Assembly (NCBI GenBank): GCA_030748895.1
Contig: JASMLC010000002.1
Location: 1 to 64,000, forward strand
DNA: 64,000 nucleotides
Direction of reading: 5' to 3'
Origin: Candidatus Poseidoniia archaeon
GTDB lineage: Archaea > Thermoplasmatota > Poseidoniia > MGIII > CG-Epi1
The position numbers were made by a program, and so were the translations under genes. Position 1 is the first letter of the stretch. Each line of letters starts with the position of its first letter. The notes under the pieces are model-generated. The model did no database searches. It was not told the DNA's origin and was given only the letters and a program-made list of their open reading frames with translations. This document shows positions 8,641-17,577 of this stretch, in pieces.

Positions 8641-9452
8641 AAGCGCCGCACTTCGCCGAACTGCTCCAGCTCGGCCGCGATGGGCTCAATATCTTCGTCG
8701 GTCACGACCACCGCGGTCCCGAGGTGCGCGACCGTTCCGACCGCGCCCATCGGCAGCTCTGCCAGCGCCGCGGCCGCTTCTGGCGGCATCAGCCCCGTGA
8801 GCTCACTGAAGAGCCGTCCCGCCTTGAGGAAGGCGCGCAACGTCGGCGCCGGCAGCGGGTGGGCGGTCGCGGCGCCGTTGATGATTTCGCGCCAGCCGTC
8901 GTCCCTGAGCACGTCGCCGGTGTTGCGCCCGTCGCCGCAGAGGCAGAGCGCCAGCGCGCCGTCGAGCGACGACGTCACGACGTCGCCGCCCACGCCCGGG
9001 CTGCGGCGCTGCACCAGCCGCGCGCCGGGGCCGTCGCGCAACGCCGCCGCCTGTGCCATCACGTCGCCGAGCCCCGTCGAGTGCTCGATTTCAGACTGGT
9101 GCGCGGCACGCGTCGCCTGCTCGAGGCCGACGCCCAGCTCGAGGCACGCCGCGAGCGCGGTCGCGCCCGACATCCCCATCCCGGCGCCGAGCGGCATTTC
9201 GCGCCGCAGCCAGAAGGTGAGCTTTTCGGGGCGGTCCAGCGCCAGCTCGACCGCGCGTCGCGTGACCGGGTCCTTCACCTTGCGTTTGCCTTCGTAGAAT
9301 GCGATACTGGTACGCTTCGCCGGCTGCCGCTCGAGCGCGGCATAGGCGCCCTGCGGCAGGCAGATGCCGAGGCCGGTCGAGCCGTGCAGCAGCGGGTCGT
9401 CGTCGGGGTGAATGTGGAACAGCAGGCTCAGGTGCGCCGGCGCGAAGCTCAT
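8637..9452 (-). CDS. Archaeal pantoate kinase (GHMP family)
   Basis: 271 residues beginning [16 protein letters not shown], followed by GSTGLGICL, both typical of archaeal pantoate kinase, which makes 4-phosphopantoate for the archaeal CoA pathway. The GHMP ATP-binding motif [14 protein letters not shown] lies near 85-98, and [11 protein letters not shown] follows. ATG 9452 overlaps the TGA of the upstream glycosyltransferase gene (ATGA), so the two are likely translated from one message. The partner phosphopantothenate synthetase is not in this window. Confidence 0.85.
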   Translation of the reverse strand: MSFAPAHLSLLFHIHPDDDPLLHGSTGLGICLPQGAYAALERQPAKRTSIAFYEGKRKVKDPVTRRAVELALDRPEKLTFWLRREMPLGAGMGMSGATALAACLELGVGLEQATRAAHQSEIEHSTGLGDVMAQAAALRDGPGARLVQRRSPGVGGDVVTSSLDGALALCLCGDGRNTGDVLRDDGWREIINGAATAHPLPAPTLRAFLKAGRLFSELTGLMPPEAAAALAELPMGAVGTVAHLGTAVVVTDEDIEPIAAELEQFGEVRRF

Positions 9453-10549
9453 ACGAATCTCGCATAGAGTTCGAGCGTCCGCGTGACGGTGCGCTCCCAC
9501 GTGCGCTCGCGGAGTGCGAAAGCGTGCCCCGCCGCGCCAAGCCGCTCCATCAATCCCGGCGAGTCGAGCAGCCGCTTTACACCTGCGGCCATCTCGCCCG
9601 GTGGCGTCAGCAGTGCGTTCCCTGCGGTCGCTTCACGCACCGACGGCAGCGCGGTCGCCACGACGGGGAGGTGGCAGCCCATGTATTCGAAAATCTTCAG
9701 CGGCGAGAAGCCGTAGTCGCGCGTGGGGTAGGGCGCCAGCCCGAGGTCCGCTTCCGCCAGCAGCCGCGGCACGTCGGCGCGTTCCAGCCGGCCGATATGG
9801 TGCAGGTTAGGCAGCTCCGGCAGCGCCAGCCCGTAGCCGCCGCCAGCGATGACGACCGCCAGCTGCGGCAGCGCGCGCGCCAGCGCCAGCAGCTCGGCGG
9901 TTCCGTGCCACGGCCCCAGCGCTCCGACGAAGACCGCCAGCGGGCCGTCGAGGCCGAGCTGCTCGCGAATGCCGAGCGGCTCGGCTTCCTGCGTGAAGCG
10001 CCCTGACTCGTAGCCGTTCTGGATCGCTGCGAAGCCGGTCGCGTCGGGGTGCCAGTGCGCTGCCTGCTGCCGCAGCGTGCGGCTCACTGCAAAGCCACCG
10101 GTCGCCAGCGACACCTGCTCGCGGCACGACCGCCGCGCCGCTTCGAGGTAGGGCCAGGTCCGCGCCAGCCGGCTCGCCGTAGTCTCCGACCGCAGCCAGT
10201 TATCGTCAATCTGCAGTACCGACGGCACCCCCGCCCGCGCCGCCTCGCGGACGCCGGCCCCGGCGAAGAGGTAGCCGCGGTCGTGCACCAGGTCGAAGCC
10301 GCCCGCACCGAGCAGTTCGCGCACCCGCCCGGCGGCGAGCCGCGTGAATAGCAGTCGCTCTCCCGGCAGGCCACGGTCGGGCACCGGCTCGAGCTGCACG
10401 CCGTTCTCGCTGCGCGCGGTCCCGCAGCGGCAGAGCAGCGTCACCGCGACTCCCTGCGCTGCCAGCCCTTCGGCCAGCGCCAGCTGGTGCAGCGTCTGCC
10501 CCAGCGTGTCCGGCACTCGCACCGACGGCGCGACCATCAGCACCCGCAC
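9449..10549 (-). CDS. GT4-type glycosyltransferase
   Basis: GT-B fold with an N-terminal VRVLMVAPSVRVPDTLGQ and a C-terminal nucleotide-sugar half with FVGALGPWHGTAELL, GLAPYP and FSPLKIFEYMGCHLPVVAT, the E-x7-E type signature. It would transfer a sugar from an activated donor, probably for surface glycans given the adjacent flippase locus. I use GTG 10549 because a TATA-like box lies about 26 nt upstream. An in-frame ATG at 10609 would extend it by 20 residues of low-complexity sequence and overlap the divergent gene. Donor and acceptor are unknown. Confidence 0.82.
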   Translation of the reverse strand: MRVLMVAPSVRVPDTLGQTLHQLALAEGLAAQGVAVTLLCRCGTARSENGVQLEPVPDRGLPGERLLFTRLAAGRVRELLGAGGFDLVHDRGYLFAGAGVREAARAGVPSVLQIDDNWLRSETTASRLARTWPYLEAARRSCREQVSLATGGFAVSRTLRQQAAHWHPDATGFAAIQNGYESGRFTQEAEPLGIREQLGLDGPLAVFVGALGPWHGTAELLALARALPQLAVVIAGGGYGLALPELPNLHHIGRLERADVPRLLAEADLGLAPYPTRDYGFSPLKIFEYMGCHLPVVATALPSVREATAGNALLTPPGEMAAGVKRLLDSPGLMERLGAAGHAFALRERTWERTVTRTLELYARFV

Positions 10550-10571
10550 GTTGCCGGAGGCGGAGCGTCCG

Positions 10572-10579
10572 CTTTTAGG
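10572..10579. promoter_or_regulatory. Possible bidirectional TATA-like element
   Basis: CTTTTAGG lies about 24 nt before GTG 10599 on the plus strand and, read as CCTAAAAG, about 26 nt before GTG 10549 on the minus strand. It is the only A/T-rich motif in the 49-nt gap between the two glycosyltransferase genes. Confidence 0.4.
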
Positions 10580-10598
10580 GGTGTCGCCTTCGGCGAGC

Positions 10599-11699
10599 GT
10601 GGCGCGCATCGGGGTAATCTGCGACCGCGAATTCCTGAAACCGTTCGACCAGCGCGTCTGGAAGGAGGCGCGCACGCTGGCCGACGCGGGCTACGACGTG
10701 GAAATTTTAACGCCCCACACATGCAATGAGGTGCAGGTGGTGGATGGCCTTATGGTGCGCTGCGTCTCGACCGCCGGCCCGCCCGGGGCGACCGCGCTGC
10801 GGCTGCTGCGGCTGGCGCTGCGCGGGCGCTACGATGCGTTCCACTGCCACGAGCTGGACCCGCTACTCTACGCGCTGCTTCTGCGACCGCTGACCGGGAA
10901 GCCGGTGGTATGGGACTGCCACGAGTACATGGTGCCGATGAAGCGTGAGCTGCAGGGGCCGCTGGCAGCGCAACTGACGGCGCTTGCCCTCGAAGTGGCT
11001 GCGCCTCGTGCCAGCGCCATCGTCACGGTTGACAACAGGCTTGGCCGCCGTCTTGCCAGGTATGGCCGGATTCTGGTCCTGCCCAACTATCCCCGCCTGG
11101 CGAACTTTCCATCAGTTTCCAGTTCCAGACCGGACGGTCCCCCGGTGATGCTCTATGTCGGTAGCCTGACCGAGCGCCGTGGTATCTTGGTGATGCTGGA
11201 GGCGTTGCGCCTGCTCCGGAAGTCATTTGACGTCCGACTGATGATTGCCGGTGGATTCTATGACGATAATCTGGAACAGAAATGCCATACGTTCGACCGG
11301 GAGCATGACTTGCAGGTGGAGTGGCTCGGGTGGGTAGACCACCGGGAACTGGCCGGAGTGGTGTCGCAGGCTAGCCTGGGATTGTCCCTGCTCCAGCCCA
11401 CCGAGCGGTACCTGAAGGGACTGCCGACCAAGATTTTCGAATACCTGATTATGGGGCTCCCCGTCCTTTCGGCACGGGGACCGCTGCTGGACCGCCTGAT
11501 TGCGTTGTCTGCCGCCGGCCTGTCAATAGAGTCCACGAGTCCCGCGACTGTGGCGGCTGGTATGCGGGAGCTGCTGTCCCGGGATGACCTGGCAACAATG
11601 GCCTCGAAGGGTCAACACATCGCACGAAAACTATTCACCTGGGATGCACGACAGGGCAAGCTGCCTGAGCTCTACGCGCGACTGCTGCAAAGTTCGTGA
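10599..11699 (+). CDS. GT4-type glycosyltransferase
   Basis: 366 residues starting V-A-R-I-G-V-I-C at GTG 10599. N-terminal half: FDQRVWKEARTLADAGYDVEI and YDAFHCHELDPL, typical of GT4 enzymes. C-terminal half: MLYVGSLTERRGI, WLGWVDHREL and LPTKIFEYLIMGLPVLSA with the usual E-x7-E. The frame is open back to 10344, but that part is antisense to the divergent gene and is low-complexity. The 3' end overlaps the convergent glycosyltransferase by 28 nt. The second half is AT-richer than the first. Confidence 0.85.
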   Translation: MARIGVICDREFLKPFDQRVWKEARTLADAGYDVEILTPHTCNEVQVVDGLMVRCVSTAGPPGATALRLLRLALRGRYDAFHCHELDPLLYALLLRPLTGKPVVWDCHEYMVPMKRELQGPLAAQLTALALEVAAPRASAIVTVDNRLGRRLARYGRILVLPNYPRLANFPSVSSSRPDGPPVMLYVGSLTERRGILVMLEALRLLRKSFDVRLMIAGGFYDDNLEQKCHTFDREHDLQVEWLGWVDHRELAGVVSQASLGLSLLQPTERYLKGLPTKIFEYLIMGLPVLSARGPLLDRLIALSAAGLSIESTSPATVAAGMRELLSRDDLATMASKGQHIARKLFTWDARQGKLPELYARLLQSS

Positions 11700-12736
11700 T
11701 ACAGTGCTTCAACGGTTGCGGCCGCTTCGTCCCAGCGCCAGTTTGCGTCAACGAGCGGCGGCCCCTGCTCCAGCGCCTGTTGCGACAGCCCCCCTTCGGT
11801 GAGCGCGCGAACCAGTGCCTTCGCCAGCGCATCCGCATCACCAGGAGGAAACAGGAGCACCGGCGCGCTGGTAGACGCCCATTGATGGTTGGCCTTGATG
11901 TCGCTGGCAACCAGGACTGCCCCGGAAGCCATTGCTTCGAGAGCCGTCAGCGGGATGCTGTCGGAAAGGGCTGGAGTAACCACCGCCCTCGCCCGGCCCA
12001 TGAGATTTGCCAACTCATTTTCCGGCAAGAGACCGGGAAGGCTGACGTTTGGACCGGCATCTTCTAGCATCTCCGCAACTTCCTCCCGAAGTGGCCCGTT
12101 ACCAGCTAGGATGAATCGTGCCTCTGGGACCTCCCTGATGACCTCGGGAATGGCTCTTGCCAGGCAAAGAGGGTCGTAAACGTCCCGGAAACCACGGCTG
12201 AATAACACCAAGAGTTCCTTGCGACCCGGCTTGAACAAATCACAATCTACTCCAAATATGAGGGAAAGCAAACGTTTCTCGTCAATCTTCCATTTCCGCA
12301 GGTTCTCCACGAGAACCGGCGGAGCAATCACCCGGTCCGCCCTCAGAGCAGTTTTATGGACTATTCTCGACAGTAGCCATGATTCATCCGGAGCTAACAG
12401 GACGTCAGAGCCCAGAGCCGTGACCACCACAGGATGGTGGCCGGCCCTGACCGCATAATTTCCATGATTGACAAGATTGAACCCGTGCACGACTTGCGGA
12501 GCAAAATCATCCAGCATCCTTCGCAACCGGCCGGTGGTCCGGCGCACGGCACTTCCGAGGGTGAAGAGGTAGCGGCGGTCAAGCGGCGGCTCTGGACCAA
12601 AATGGGTTGCACCATCGCCCTCCACGAGCGAAAAGAGCGCCACTTCGTGGCCGTGACCCTTGAGCCACTCCACCCAGCGGATGGTATGGATGCTGCGGGC
12701 GCTGGACACCACGGCAATACGCAGCGAAGAAGTCAC
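11672..12736 (-). CDS. GT4-type glycosyltransferase
   Basis: 354 residues. It starts with SSLRIAVVSSARSIHTIRW and HGHEVALFSL, has the acceptor-domain VHGFNLVNHGNYA, a donor-domain RFILAGNGPLREE, and the signature SIPLTALEAMASGAVLVASD. The start is GTG 12736, about 24 nt from the TATA-like box at 12755-12765. It is part of the surface-glycan island and is transcribed away from the flippase gene, apparently from the same promoter element. Specificity is unknown. Confidence 0.85.
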   Translation of the reverse strand: MTSSLRIAVVSSARSIHTIRWVEWLKGHGHEVALFSLVEGDGATHFGPEPPLDRRYLFTLGSAVRRTTGRLRRMLDDFAPQVVHGFNLVNHGNYAVRAGHHPVVVTALGSDVLLAPDESWLLSRIVHKTALRADRVIAPPVLVENLRKWKIDEKRLLSLIFGVDCDLFKPGRKELLVLFSRGFRDVYDPLCLARAIPEVIREVPEARFILAGNGPLREEVAEMLEDAGPNVSLPGLLPENELANLMGRARAVVTPALSDSIPLTALEAMASGAVLVASDIKANHQWASTSAPVLLFPPGDADALAKALVRALTEGGLSQQALEQGPPLVDANWRWDEAAATVEALYHELCSSRA

Positions 12737-12754
12737 GCCAGTCCATTTCGGACA

Positions 12755-12765
12755 CCGTTATAGCC
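12755..12765. promoter_or_regulatory. Shared divergent TATA element between glycosyltransferase and flippase
   Basis: CCGTTATAGCC is centred about 24 nt from GTG 12736 (minus strand) and about 28 nt from ATG 12788 (plus strand). No other A/T-rich box lies in the 51-nt gap. Confidence 0.45.
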
Positions 12766-12787
12766 TGCTCCCCCCAGTATCTCAACC

Positions 12788-14245
12788 ATGCTGGCCCGCA
12801 AGGTGGCTGTTCTCATCTATGGTCGCGCCATCGCGTTTGGCCTGAGTCTGGCTATTCCAATCGCCCTGACACGCCTGCTCATAAGAGATGAATATGGCAC
12901 TTACCAGCAGCTGGTCCTGGTCTACGTCTCCATACAGGCGTTACTCCTGCTTGGAACGCCCCAGTCCCTGCAATATTTTTTCCCGCGTATGGAGGCCGCA
13001 GAACGGCCGCAGCTAATCCGACAGACCTGGGGATTGCTCGGACTGGCATCGCTGTTCGTCATCCTGCTCTTCGGGGCCGCCCAAGGGATGCTGGAAGTCT
13101 GGGAGCTCTCCCACCCGTTGAAACAGTATCTCCTCCTGCTGGGCGTTTACACCGGGTTGATGCTGCTGGTAACGCCATTCCAGAACCTGCTGGTGCTTGA
13201 AGACCGCGCCAAAGCAGCGATGTGGACCATGATTGGATTCAGCTTGCTGGACCTCGTTGTGCTCCCGCTCGCAGCGTGGCTGAATCCTAGCGCCATGGGG
13301 ATGATTCACGGAATCCTGATTACTGCCACGATTAAGGTCCTGACGGTCCTGGCATACATTTTCCCACGATACTTGCGCCATGGCGTTTCTGGTGCAGCCT
13401 TCATGCGCGAGCAGCTGGCCTATGGCATTCCAGTGGGGCTTACTGCCCTGGTCTATGTTATCAACCTGAACATCGACAAATATCTTGTGGGTATATTCTT
13501 CTCGACGACGATTTTTGCGGTTTATTACATTGGGTCGCTCTGGTTCCCCATTTTCGGCTGGATAACCCAGTCCGCAGCCCAGGTGGTGACGCCCAGAATG
13601 TCTGCTGCGCATAAAGAAGGGCGACTTTCGGATATCGAAAAACTCTATAGCGAAAGCGTGCATACGCTGGCACTGGTATTCCTGCCCTTCGCGGTGGGGC
13701 TGGCTATAATCGCCCAGCCGCTGATTGTTTTCCTGTTCACGGCCGACTATTCTGGTGCCGTGCCTGTCTTCATGATTTACCTGCTCCTGTTGCCAAGCCG
13801 CCCGTTCAGCCTGGGTTGGGTCCTCATGGCTAGTGGACAGACACACTTCCTTTTCCGGCTGGCCGCCTCCATGTCCATAATCAACGTAATCCTCAGTTAT
13901 ACTCTGTTAGTTACGCTGGAAGGCGATATGCGCCTCCTGGGGATTCCCGTTGCTACGGTAGTAGTAGCCTGGCTATCAACGATATTTGTCATGCGCCAGA
14001 CGGCTCGTACCCTGAAAATCCCTCTCTCCCGGCTCTGTCCCTGGAGGGCAATTGCTACTGCAACGCTGGTTTCGTTACTGGCTGGCGTACCCGCAGCATC
14101 ACTCTGGGTCATCGGTCTCAGGGACGAAATCCTGCTGGCTGGTGGCCTGATAGTTTACTGCCTTGCGTTCCTGTGGCTTGCCTCCCGGTTTGGTGTGCTG
14201 GATATCCGGGACCGCAAGACCTTTCAGGCCCTGTGGCCATTCTGA
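12788..14245 (+). CDS. Wzx-like polysaccharide/lipid-linked oligosaccharide flippase
   Basis: 485 residues with about 14 hydrophobic helices of the MOP/polysaccharide-export superfamily. It begins MLARKVAVLIYGRAIAF and has EYGTYQQLVLVY, which matches the conserved E-(Y/F)-G-x-(Y/F) after helix 2 of Wzx proteins, and INLNIDKYLVGIFF in the second half. It would flip a lipid-linked glycan or glycerol-phosphate polymer across the membrane. The next gene, a glycerophosphotransferase, follows after 42 nt on the same strand and is likely in the same operon. Confidence 0.85.
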   Translation: MLARKVAVLIYGRAIAFGLSLAIPIALTRLLIRDEYGTYQQLVLVYVSIQALLLLGTPQSLQYFFPRMEAAERPQLIRQTWGLLGLASLFVILLFGAAQGMLEVWELSHPLKQYLLLLGVYTGLMLLVTPFQNLLVLEDRAKAAMWTMIGFSLLDLVVLPLAAWLNPSAMGMIHGILITATIKVLTVLAYIFPRYLRHGVSGAAFMREQLAYGIPVGLTALVYVINLNIDKYLVGIFFSTTIFAVYYIGSLWFPIFGWITQSAAQVVTPRMSAAHKEGRLSDIEKLYSESVHTLALVFLPFAVGLAIIAQPLIVFLFTADYSGAVPVFMIYLLLLPSRPFSLGWVLMASGQTHFLFRLAASMSIINVILSYTLLVTLEGDMRLLGIPVATVVVAWLSTIFVMRQTARTLKIPLSRLCPWRAIATATLVSLLAGVPAASLWVIGLRDEILLAGGLIVYCLAFLWLASRFGVLDIRDRKTFQALWPF

Positions 14246-14287
14246 AAAAGCAGGATAAACAAGCGACAAAGGAGCGAGGAAGAAAAC

Positions 14288-15433
14288 TTGACCCCTCACC
14301 TGACATTTGAATTATTCCGCTATTTTCTGTTAATACTTGACCGTTTGTTTCCCAAGACTGAAAACCTGCTGCTCTTCCCGGTCCAAGACCGGCAGGAATT
14401 CCGTGATAACATTCGCTTCTTTCATGATTCAGCCTCCCGACACCCTGAATTTGAGTGTGTTATTCTCTGTTACCAGAAAGGAGGCTGGAATGGCGATGAG
14501 GCTATTTTCTTTCATAGTCTGGAGGGGTTGCTGGCCTGGTTGAGGGCCCGAATAATAATCATCCATCATGGCAGGGGTGACATACCATACTCGGATTCAA
14601 TGGATTTCCGGAGGCGGAAATTAATCAACCTATGGCATGGTATCCCGGTCAAGGGAATCGGGTATACTGCCAAGAATGAAGACGAACAAACACTCAAGCA
14701 GCAATTTAAGGTCCCTAGGGCCACAATCTGTAGCTCAGAACTGGACCAGCTGGCAATGCAGGCCTCCTTCAGGCTGCCGCGGCAGAGTGTCTGGACCACG
14801 GGCCTGCCCCGAAATGACATGTTGCTCCAGGCTGAGAATGACCTTGCCCCGGACCTTCGGGAAGAGTCTGCCTGGTTCGAGGCAAAGCTCCAGGGCCGGA
14901 AAATGGTCCTGTACCTGCCCACCTGGAGGGAAGAGCTTGAGGACTTCACAGAATTTACCAGAGAACAATGCCGCAAGCTGGGTGAAATGCTGGAACGACA
15001 TGATGCCGTATTTTGCGTGAAAAAACACCCGAATACACCGACCCTGGATTTTGATGGTATAGAGGTCCTTGATGTCTCTGATTCACCTTGCAGGGAGGTA
15101 GGTACCCTGCTCAGGCACGCCCACATCCTGGTAACCGATTATTCCAGTGCCTGGATTGACTACCTGTTGCTGGACCGCCCCGTTGTCAGCTACTGTTATG
15201 ACTTGGAATCTTATATAGAAAATCGAGGCCTGCTCTATGACTACGAGTCTATTTTCCCCGGAAGACTCAACCAGACTTTTGACTCCTTCCTGGCTGAATT
15301 ACAGAAGGCGTTGAATAATGGAACCCCTGACCGGCAGCAGGTTAGAGCGAAGCGCATTTTCCACAAGTATTGTGACGGGAATAATTCCCGGCGAGTTTGT
15401 GATTACCTGGCCAGCGAGCTCCGGGTTGCCTGA
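14288..15433 (+). CDS. CDP-glycerol glycerophosphotransferase-like protein (TagB/TagF family)
   Basis: 381 residues. The motif KLINLWHGIPVKGIGY contains the conserved His-Gly of the family, followed by TTGLPRND, MVLYLPTWRE, FCVKKHPN and TDYSSAWIDYLLLDRPV, all in the expected order for enzymes that transfer glycerol phosphate or ribitol phosphate from a CDP-alditol. The start is a TTG at 14288, 42 nt after the flippase stop; purine-rich GGAGCGAGGAAGA precedes it and may serve as a ribosome site. It is AT-richer than the core genes. The convergent neighbour is a TagD-like cytidylyltransferase, which could make the donor. Confidence 0.85.
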   Translation: MTPHLTFELFRYFLLILDRLFPKTENLLLFPVQDRQEFRDNIRFFHDSASRHPEFECVILCYQKGGWNGDEAIFFHSLEGLLAWLRARIIIIHHGRGDIPYSDSMDFRRRKLINLWHGIPVKGIGYTAKNEDEQTLKQQFKVPRATICSSELDQLAMQASFRLPRQSVWTTGLPRNDMLLQAENDLAPDLREESAWFEAKLQGRKMVLYLPTWREELEDFTEFTREQCRKLGEMLERHDAVFCVKKHPNTPTLDFDGIEVLDVSDSPCREVGTLLRHAHILVTDYSSAWIDYLLLDRPVVSYCYDLESYIENRGLLYDYESIFPGRLNQTFDSFLAELQKALNNGTPDRQQVRAKRIFHKYCDGNNSRRVCDYLASELRVA

Positions 15434-15436
15434 TAT

Positions 15437-15880
15437 TCAGTCCGTGTCCTCTCCGGGGGCTGACATTTCTCGCTCACGCAACTGGCTGCTACTGATGCCG
15501 GGAGTGTGGGGCAGCATGACTACCTGGATATTCCCTCGGTCGATTGCCGCCCGCCCCATGAAATCGATGTAGGGCTCCTTCTCCCAGTCGGTGCCGTGGA
15601 ACAGGTGTGTAACCCCGTATTCGCGATAGAATGGTTCATGGTCGTTGTTATCGACCAGCACTACATGCTGGGCGATATCCAGAGCCTCGACAGCGGCCAG
15701 TCGCCACTGCTCGTCATACCTGATCGTCTGGGCCTTGTAGCGGGATGCAAAGTTGTCTGCTACCACCGCTACGATGAGGGCATCGCATTCCCCTGATGCC
15801 CGACGAATTATGTTTACGTGCCCCTCATGACAGTAATCGAAGACCCCTGCCAGGTATCCTGTCCGCACGTAGTCAGCCAT
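15437..15880 (-). CDS. TagD-like glycerol-3-phosphate cytidylyltransferase
   Basis: 147 residues of the HxGH nucleotidyltransferase fold: GVFDYCHEGHVNII near 12-25, RYDEQWRLAAVEAL, GTDWEKEPY and MLPHTPGISSSQLRE. The last segment matches the RTEGISTT-type motif of TagD better than that of FAD synthetase RibL, which is the main alternative in archaea. It would make CDP-glycerol (or a related CDP-polyol) from CTP, supplying the adjacent TagF-like enzyme. ATG 15880 is about 25 nt from the TATA box at 15901-15909. Confidence 0.8.
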   Translation of the reverse strand: MADYVRTGYLAGVFDYCHEGHVNIIRRASGECDALIVAVVADNFASRYKAQTIRYDEQWRLAAVEALDIAQHVVLVDNNDHEPFYREYGVTHLFHGTDWEKEPYIDFMGRAAIDRGNIQVVMLPHTPGISSSQLREREMSAPGEDTD

Positions 15881-15900
15881 ACTGGTGGAAGCTGGAACTC

Positions 15901-15909
15901 GTTTATAGC
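15901..15909 (-). promoter_or_regulatory. TATA box for the TagD-like gene
   Basis: GCTATAAAC on the minus strand, centred about 25 nt before the ATG at 15880. Confidence 0.55.
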
Positions 15910-15917
15910 AGGGGCGG

Positions 15918-17429
15918 TCAGGCCAGCTCGCCGCGGATGAACATCAGGTAGCGCTGCTCCTCGTCGGCTTCCCAGGGGTGCTGCCCGAGGTTGTACTGGT
16001 AGGCGATGTTGAGGCTGCCGTCGGGGGCGATGACTGCTTCGAAGAAGTCGTGCAGCGGGTGCAGGTCGTCGGCCGCCGCCTCCGCCTCGCTGGAAGTGTG
16101 CAGTGGTTGCGGGTCGGCCTTGAGGAACTCCAGCTGCTCGCCCACTTGCAGGTCGTCGGCGATGGCGCCGTAGAGGTACCAGCGGTCGCCGGAGGTGTGC
16201 TCACCGTGGGTGCCGTTGCCCTCGTTTGCGTAGTAGGCGAAGCCGAGCCGGTTTTCGGCGCCGAGGTCGATGGTGGGGTAGAGGAAGACCGCCTCGCGCG
16301 GGGTGACGTCCCAGTATTCCCATGTCACGCCGTAGTCGTCGCTGCGGCTGAGGTAGAGCGTCCCGGCCGCCCGGCCCCCCTCCGGGGACTCCTGCCAGGC
16401 GACCATCACGGTGCCGTTCTCCCCCGCCGCTATCCACGGATAGCCTTCGGGGTGCGAGCCCTCCAGCGGGCCGATTGTGACCGGCTCGGCCCAGTTGGCG
16501 CCCCAGTCGTCCGAGACCCATACCTTGACTCCGCCGCTGCCGCCGTTGTTTGCCTCCTGTACGATGTAGACGTGGGGTCCATCGGTCTCGGCAGCGATGT
16601 GCGCCCAGCCTCCCTCGATGACCCGTCCCTGGTCGAAGACTACCTGATCGCCGACGGTCGTGCCGCGGTAGTACCAGTAGCGGCCGACGCCGCTGGTTCC
16701 GTCGGTGAGCGGGATGCCCGGCACCGAGACGCCGTTGTTACCGAGGTAATGCACGACGCCGTCGCCGTGCGCGGTGACCCACGGCCGGTCGTCGGCGGTG
16801 GTAGATTGCAGCCGCTGACTGTTGGCGTGCGCGTTGCCGCCGTCGTCCCAGATGTGCAGCCAGTTGTCCTCGAGCGTCGTGTCGACAAAGTATACTCGCC
16901 CGTTGGCATCGACGCCGATGTCGCCCTCGTCACCGGGATACTGCGAGCCGAAATCGGCCGTCCCCCAGTCGTTCGGTGGCCCCCACGTTTCGCCGCCATC
17001 CTGCGAGACGAAGAACCACGAGGCGTAGTAGTCCCACGAGGTCTGCGCGCCGCCCGGCCACGGGAAGCCGCAGACGAACGGCCCCGGCCCGGGTGCCCCT
17101 CCCTCGCCGCCGCCAGGCCCACCATTGGGGCCGGACCAGCGCAGGTCCTTGTGTGCAGTGTAGTAGAGGTTGCCCTGCTGGTCGACGGCAATGCTCGGCT
17201 CGTAGCCGATGGCGTATTCCGGGTAAATCTGGCCGTTATCCTCGTCAACGCACTCGGACGCGCGCGGCAGCCAGACCGGCTCGCCCCACGTAAGGTAGTC
17301 GCCGCCGGGACTCCCCGGGCCACCCGGCAGTGGCTCCGCTTCACGCTCGTGCGTCGCGACCCAGTAGCCGCTTCCGGCGAGCAATAGCGCGACCGCGATG
17401 GCGAAGCCTCGCTCGGCAAGCTCCTGCAT
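15918..17429 (-). CDS. Secreted BNR/sialidase-like beta-propeller protein
   Basis: 503 residues with an N-terminal hydrophobic segment (about 7-22) acting as signal or anchor, a Pro/Gly linker and a propeller region. Three Asp-box-like repeats are visible: SQDGGETWG, SDDWGANWA and SDDYGVTWEYW. Such repeats occur in sialidases but also in many non-catalytic propellers, and I see no complete set of sialidase catalytic residues. It probably acts outside the cell. ATG 17429 lies about 25 nt from a TATA-like TGTTAATAG at 17451-17459; the longer open frame to 17693 crosses this promoter. Confidence 0.7.
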   Translation of the reverse strand: MQELAERGFAIAVALLLAGSGYWVATHEREAEPLPGGPGSPGGDYLTWGEPVWLPRASECVDEDNGQIYPEYAIGYEPSIAVDQQGNLYYTAHKDLRWSGPNGGPGGGEGGAPGPGPFVCGFPWPGGAQTSWDYYASWFFVSQDGGETWGPPNDWGTADFGSQYPGDEGDIGVDANGRVYFVDTTLEDNWLHIWDDGGNAHANSQRLQSTTADDRPWVTAHGDGVVHYLGNNGVSVPGIPLTDGTSGVGRYWYYRGTTVGDQVVFDQGRVIEGGWAHIAAETDGPHVYIVQEANNGGSGGVKVWVSDDWGANWAEPVTIGPLEGSHPEGYPWIAAGENGTVMVAWQESPEGGRAAGTLYLSRSDDYGVTWEYWDVTPREAVFLYPTIDLGAENRLGFAYYANEGNGTHGEHTSGDRWYLYGAIADDLQVGEQLEFLKADPQPLHTSSEAEAAADDLHPLHDFFEAVIAPDGSLNIAYQYNLGQHPWEADEEQRYLMFIRGELA

Positions 17430-17450
17430 TATCTGCTTAGAATCCTGCCC

Positions 17451-17459
17451 GCTATTAAC
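17451..17459 (-). promoter_or_regulatory. TATA-like box for the BNR protein gene
   Basis: GTTAATAGC on the minus strand, centred about 25 nt before the ATG at 17429. Confidence 0.5.
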
Positions 17460-17480
17460 ACCTACTCTAAGGGAAGTAAC

Positions 17481-17489
17481 TTTATACGC
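17481..17489 (+). promoter_or_regulatory. TATA-like box upstream of the acidic Tudor-like protein
   Basis: TTTATACGC would place transcription start near 17510. The first in-frame ATG of the downstream gene is at 17578, so this gene would have a leader of about 65 nt, unlike most others here. Confidence 0.4.
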
Positions 17490-17577
17490 CTCAGGAGATG
17501 CCCGCCGCCCGTCCCACGCGTTCTCCCGGCGACGTACTGCCGGAGGGTGCTGGCTGGCGGCGGCAGAGCAGGCGCAC

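Noticed and set aside
15437-15880. Reading the HxGH nucleotidyltransferase as archaeal FAD synthetase RibL
   Set aside because: The PHTPGISSS segment and the neighbouring TagF-like gene favour a glycerol-phosphate cytidylyltransferase; RibL stays as an alternative.
15978-17387. 469-codon plus-strand ORF opposite the BNR protein
   Set aside because: Shadow frame with Val/Arg/Asp-rich composition; the minus strand carries Asp boxes and a signal segment.
15918-17429. Calling the BNR protein a true sialidase
   Set aside because: Asp boxes are present but a full catalytic Arg triad, Tyr and Glu set could not be traced.
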